DNA from: Candidatus Helarchaeota archaeon
GTDB lineage: Archaea; Asgardarchaeota; Lokiarchaeia; Helarchaeales; HEL-GB-A
Direction of reading: 5' to 3'
NCBI GenBank assembly: GCA_013375455.1
Contig: JABXJT010000015.1
Coordinates: 17,839-81,838, forward strand
Length of the DNA: 64,000 nt
Positions 62,316-64,000 of this stretch are shown in pieces (the stretch's first letter is position 1; each line of letters opens with the position of its first letter). The notes beneath the pieces were generated by a model that saw nothing but the letters and a program-made list of their open reading frames with translations, had not been told where the DNA came from and made no database searches. The position numbers and the translations under genes were made by a program.

Positions 62316-63155
62316 CTATTCAACCGGGAGTTGAATTTCCGTCATGTTTTCTTTTGCAGGTCTTTCGTTCGGGTTCGTGAGATACAGCTCGCGGACAGGA
62401 CCCACCTGTTTATAGCCATTTTTCGTCGCAAATTCGAAAACCTTCGTATATGACTCGCCAACAGTCTCGTAGGACCCCTTATGAATGGCAGATACTACCT
62501 TTCCACCTGGTAGATTCTTGACTTCAAATTCAGGATCTACCGCTATTCGCCCTGTAATTGGGATGGCGACTTCCATGTTGATGTCTGTTTCCTTGTAACT
62601 TTGATCAAGCCAAAGGGCCATGACTGGTCCACTGACTGCTACTTGTCCTTGATTCTTGGGATTATAGATTTGTCCAAATACTTCACCAATCAATTGTCCA
62701 ATTACCATTCCAATGGTTTCTAAATTAACAACGGCGCCCTTGCTAAGAACTCTTATCGGAGTAATCTCCTTTAGAGATGGATCGATCGTGCTCATGTATA
62801 GTCCCTCTATTGATGCCTTGCCAAGCAAAATTTTCTCAATCTTTTCTAATCGCTGGATATCTTTCTGAACTGCTGATAATCTTTCTGAAAAGTAGTTATT
62901 GATTAATTCCTGATTCTCTTGCTTCGCCGCATTTAGAATATCTTCAACCTCTTTGAGACTAAATCCAATGGTTACGAGCCATTTAATTCTTAATCCACGT
63001 TCGATTTGGTTAGCCACGTAATATCGATACCCGGTCATGGGATCTTTAACGGCTGGTTTTAGTAATCCCTTTTGATCATATAATCGCAGTGCTTTTTGGG
63101 TCAACCGCGTGATTTGCGAAAACCGTCCTATAGAAATCTGCTCAGCTTCCATCAC
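62316..63155 (-). CDS. MerR-type regulator with GyrI-like effector domain
   Basis: A 279-residue regulator. The N-terminal winged helix SIGRFSQITRLTQKALRLYD and GLLKPAVKDPMTGYRYY is a MerR DNA-binding domain; a dimerisation coiled coil follows (residues 80-120). The C-terminal part (KVVSAIHKGSYETVGESYTK) is a GyrI/AraC effector-binding fold like BmrR. It lies 44 nt downstream of the corrinoid gene on the same strand and upstream of the P-type ATPase, either of which it may control. Confidence 0.83.
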   Translation of the reverse strand: MMEAEQISIGRFSQITRLTQKALRLYDQKGLLKPAVKDPMTGYRYYVANQIERGLRIKWLVTIGFSLKEVEDILNAAKQENQELINNYFSERLSAVQKDIQRLEKIEKILLGKASIEGLYMSTIDPSLKEITPIRVLSKGAVVNLETIGMVIGQLIGEVFGQIYNPKNQGQVAVSGPVMALWLDQSYKETDINMEVAIPITGRIAVDPEFEVKNLPGGKVVSAIHKGSYETVGESYTKVFEFATKNGYKQVGPVRELYLTNPNERPAKENMTEIQLPVE

Positions 63156-63199
63156 TCATACCTTCCATTCGTACCTTTATTAAGTACAGCACTTTCCCC

Positions 63200-63829
63200 T
63201 TAGGGTAAAGTTTTTTGGAGTGCTTGATTAATGAGTTTGATGCCAACTGCGGCGTTATTGGTGCCATAATCCGCCCCCACCTCTTTTACCCAGCGTTCGT
63301 TGATGGGAGCGCCTCCAACAATTATGATTAATTCATCTTTATATTCCCTTTTCACTAATTCAATGGTTTTTTTCATGGGCTCGTATGATGCAGTTAGCAA
63401 CCCAGACATCCCAAGGATATCTGGCTGGTTTTTTTGCACAGCCTCAAGAAACTTTTCAGCACCAACATCCTTTCCGAGATCTTCTACCAGATACCCATTT
63501 GATCGTAGCAGAGAAATGATAATATTCTTCCCAATATCGTGGAAATCGCCTTCAACCGTTCCAATGACGACTTTTCCCTTTACTTCTTTAGCCCCCTTCA
63601 TAATATGTGGCTCGATTAGTTCATTAGCACGGTGAAAGATATCCGCAGCAAATATTAGGTCTGAAAGAAAGTAGTCACCTTTTTCAAAGAGATCCCCTAC
63701 TATCGATAATCCATCTTTAAGATCTTCGATTATATCTAAAGGAGGGCGTGTTTTCAAATCTTTTTTCACTTTTTCAAGGAGCTCTTCATCATTTAATTCA
63801 CTAATTAACGTTTTTATTTCTTTACTCAT
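63200..63829 (-). CDS. corrinoid (B12-binding) protein, MtbC/MttC-like
   Basis: A 209-residue corrinoid protein with a helical cap domain (LFEKGDYFLSDLIFAADIFH) and B12 domain: EGDFHDIGKNI with the cobalt-ligand His, GMSGLLTASYE and IIVGGAPIN. It resembles the methylamine or methanol corrinoid proteins. It follows, by 12 nt, the end of a URO-D-type methyltransferase gene that runs off the window, which repeats the arrangement found beside the Mcr operon with the order reversed. Confidence 0.88.
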   Translation of the reverse strand: MSKEIKTLISELNDEELLEKVKKDLKTRPPLDIIEDLKDGLSIVGDLFEKGDYFLSDLIFAADIFHRANELIEPHIMKGAKEVKGKVVIGTVEGDFHDIGKNIIISLLRSNGYLVEDLGKDVGAEKFLEAVQKNQPDILGMSGLLTASYEPMKKTIELVKREYKDELIIIVGGAPINERWVKEVGADYGTNNAAVGIKLINQALQKTLP

Positions 63830-63841
63830 TAACAGCCACCT

Positions 63842-64000
63842 TCATTCCTCATCAGGACCATAGAGAACCTTTTTGGTTTTGTAGCGCCCGTATTTATCGG
63901 CAAGTTCAACCATCATGTCCAATCTTCTCAAGGGAGTGCCTCGATTAATGCCACCGCCAGTTGAAAGTACATAACCTCCACGTGGGGCGTAAATCAGAAT
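63842..64000 (-). CDS. URO-D-family methyltransferase, C-terminal fragment (start beyond window)
   Basis: The minus strand is open from the window edge to a TGA at 63844-63842, 52 codons. GGYVLSTGGGINRGTPLRRL and DMMVELADKYGRY match the C-terminal end of URO-D-fold corrinoid methyltransferases (MtaA, MtbA and related). It pairs with the corrinoid protein gene 12 nt downstream. Specificity cannot be judged from this part. Confidence 0.78.
   Translation of the reverse strand: MLIYAPRGGYVLSTGGGINRGTPLRRLDMMVELADKYGRYKTKKVLYGPDEE

Noticed and set aside
1..64000. tRNA, rRNA genes and CRISPR arrays
   Set aside because: I saw no convincing T-loop/acceptor combinations, no rRNA-like stretches and no regularly spaced repeat-spacer array. 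A tRNAscan and CRISPR search would be decisive.

Overview
The window looks like a chromosomal segment of an Asgard archaeon, most likely a helarchaeote or close lokiarchaeal relative. Two gene clusters point there. The first is a divergent methyl/alkyl-coenzyme M reductase operon (mcrBGA plus the ATP-dependent activation protein). The second is a complete ubiquitin-type conjugation cluster: ubiquitin-like protein, E1 resembling eukaryotic UBA2/UBA3, E2, Rpn11-like JAMM protease and a membrane RING-like protein. The archaeal character is supported by TATA-type promoters, nurA-herA-mre11-rad50, a DUF99 protein, FmdE and a membrane longin-like protein. Shine-Dalgarno sites precede many genes, and GTG and TTG starts are common. 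The background is AT-rich; two stretches, near 19.8-20.1 kb and 24.37-24.87 kb, are clearly richer in GC.

Layout. 1-5.3 kb: truncated GH78 alpha-L-rhamnosidase, Nudix hydrolase, small helical and HhH proteins, a DsrE-like protein and a WD40 propeller. 5.3-9.4 kb: two-subunit CoA-transferase divergent from a winged-helix regulator, with copies of one palindrome (core AACAGTGTT) here and before the DsrE-like gene; then a PHP phosphatase and a membrane polyferredoxin. 10.6-18.9 kb: one minus-strand operon reading small protein, mcrB, mcrG, mcrA, SCP2-like protein, atwA, corrinoid protein, MtaA-like methyltransferase. 19-32 kb: mixed metabolism and membrane proteins (MFS transporter, transglutaminase-like membrane protein, ferredoxin, SDR, class III aminotransferase, acyl-CoA dehydrogenase). 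32.5-37.8 kb: ubiquitin cluster with a divergent coiled-coil gene. 39.4 kb: RuBisCO-like protein. 41.6-50.3 kb: RNase J-like nuclease and the nurA-herA-mre11-rad50 operon. 50.3-55.7 kb: accessory nuclease island (RmuC-like, CARF-wHTH, two PD-(D/E)XK proteins, HAD phosphatase). 56-64 kb: possible E2-fold protein, FmdE-like protein, PIN toxin pair, methyltransferase, P-type ATPase, MerR regulator and a second corrinoid/methyltransferase module cut by the window end.

How the genes may work together. The Mcr operon plus a corrinoid protein and a CoM-type methyltransferase suggests that an alkane is activated to alkyl-CoM and the alkyl group is then moved to a corrinoid protein. The CoA-transferase, acyl-CoA dehydrogenase, SDR and ferredoxin genes could serve the later acyl-CoA steps. 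This is inference from gene content and order. A 9-nt-period repeat lies 80-84 nt upstream of the start codon of nurA, a small PD-(D/E)XK nuclease gene and a HAD phosphatase gene, in the same orientation each time, which suggests that the repair operon and part of the nuclease island share a regulator. No tRNA, rRNA or CRISPR array was seen.
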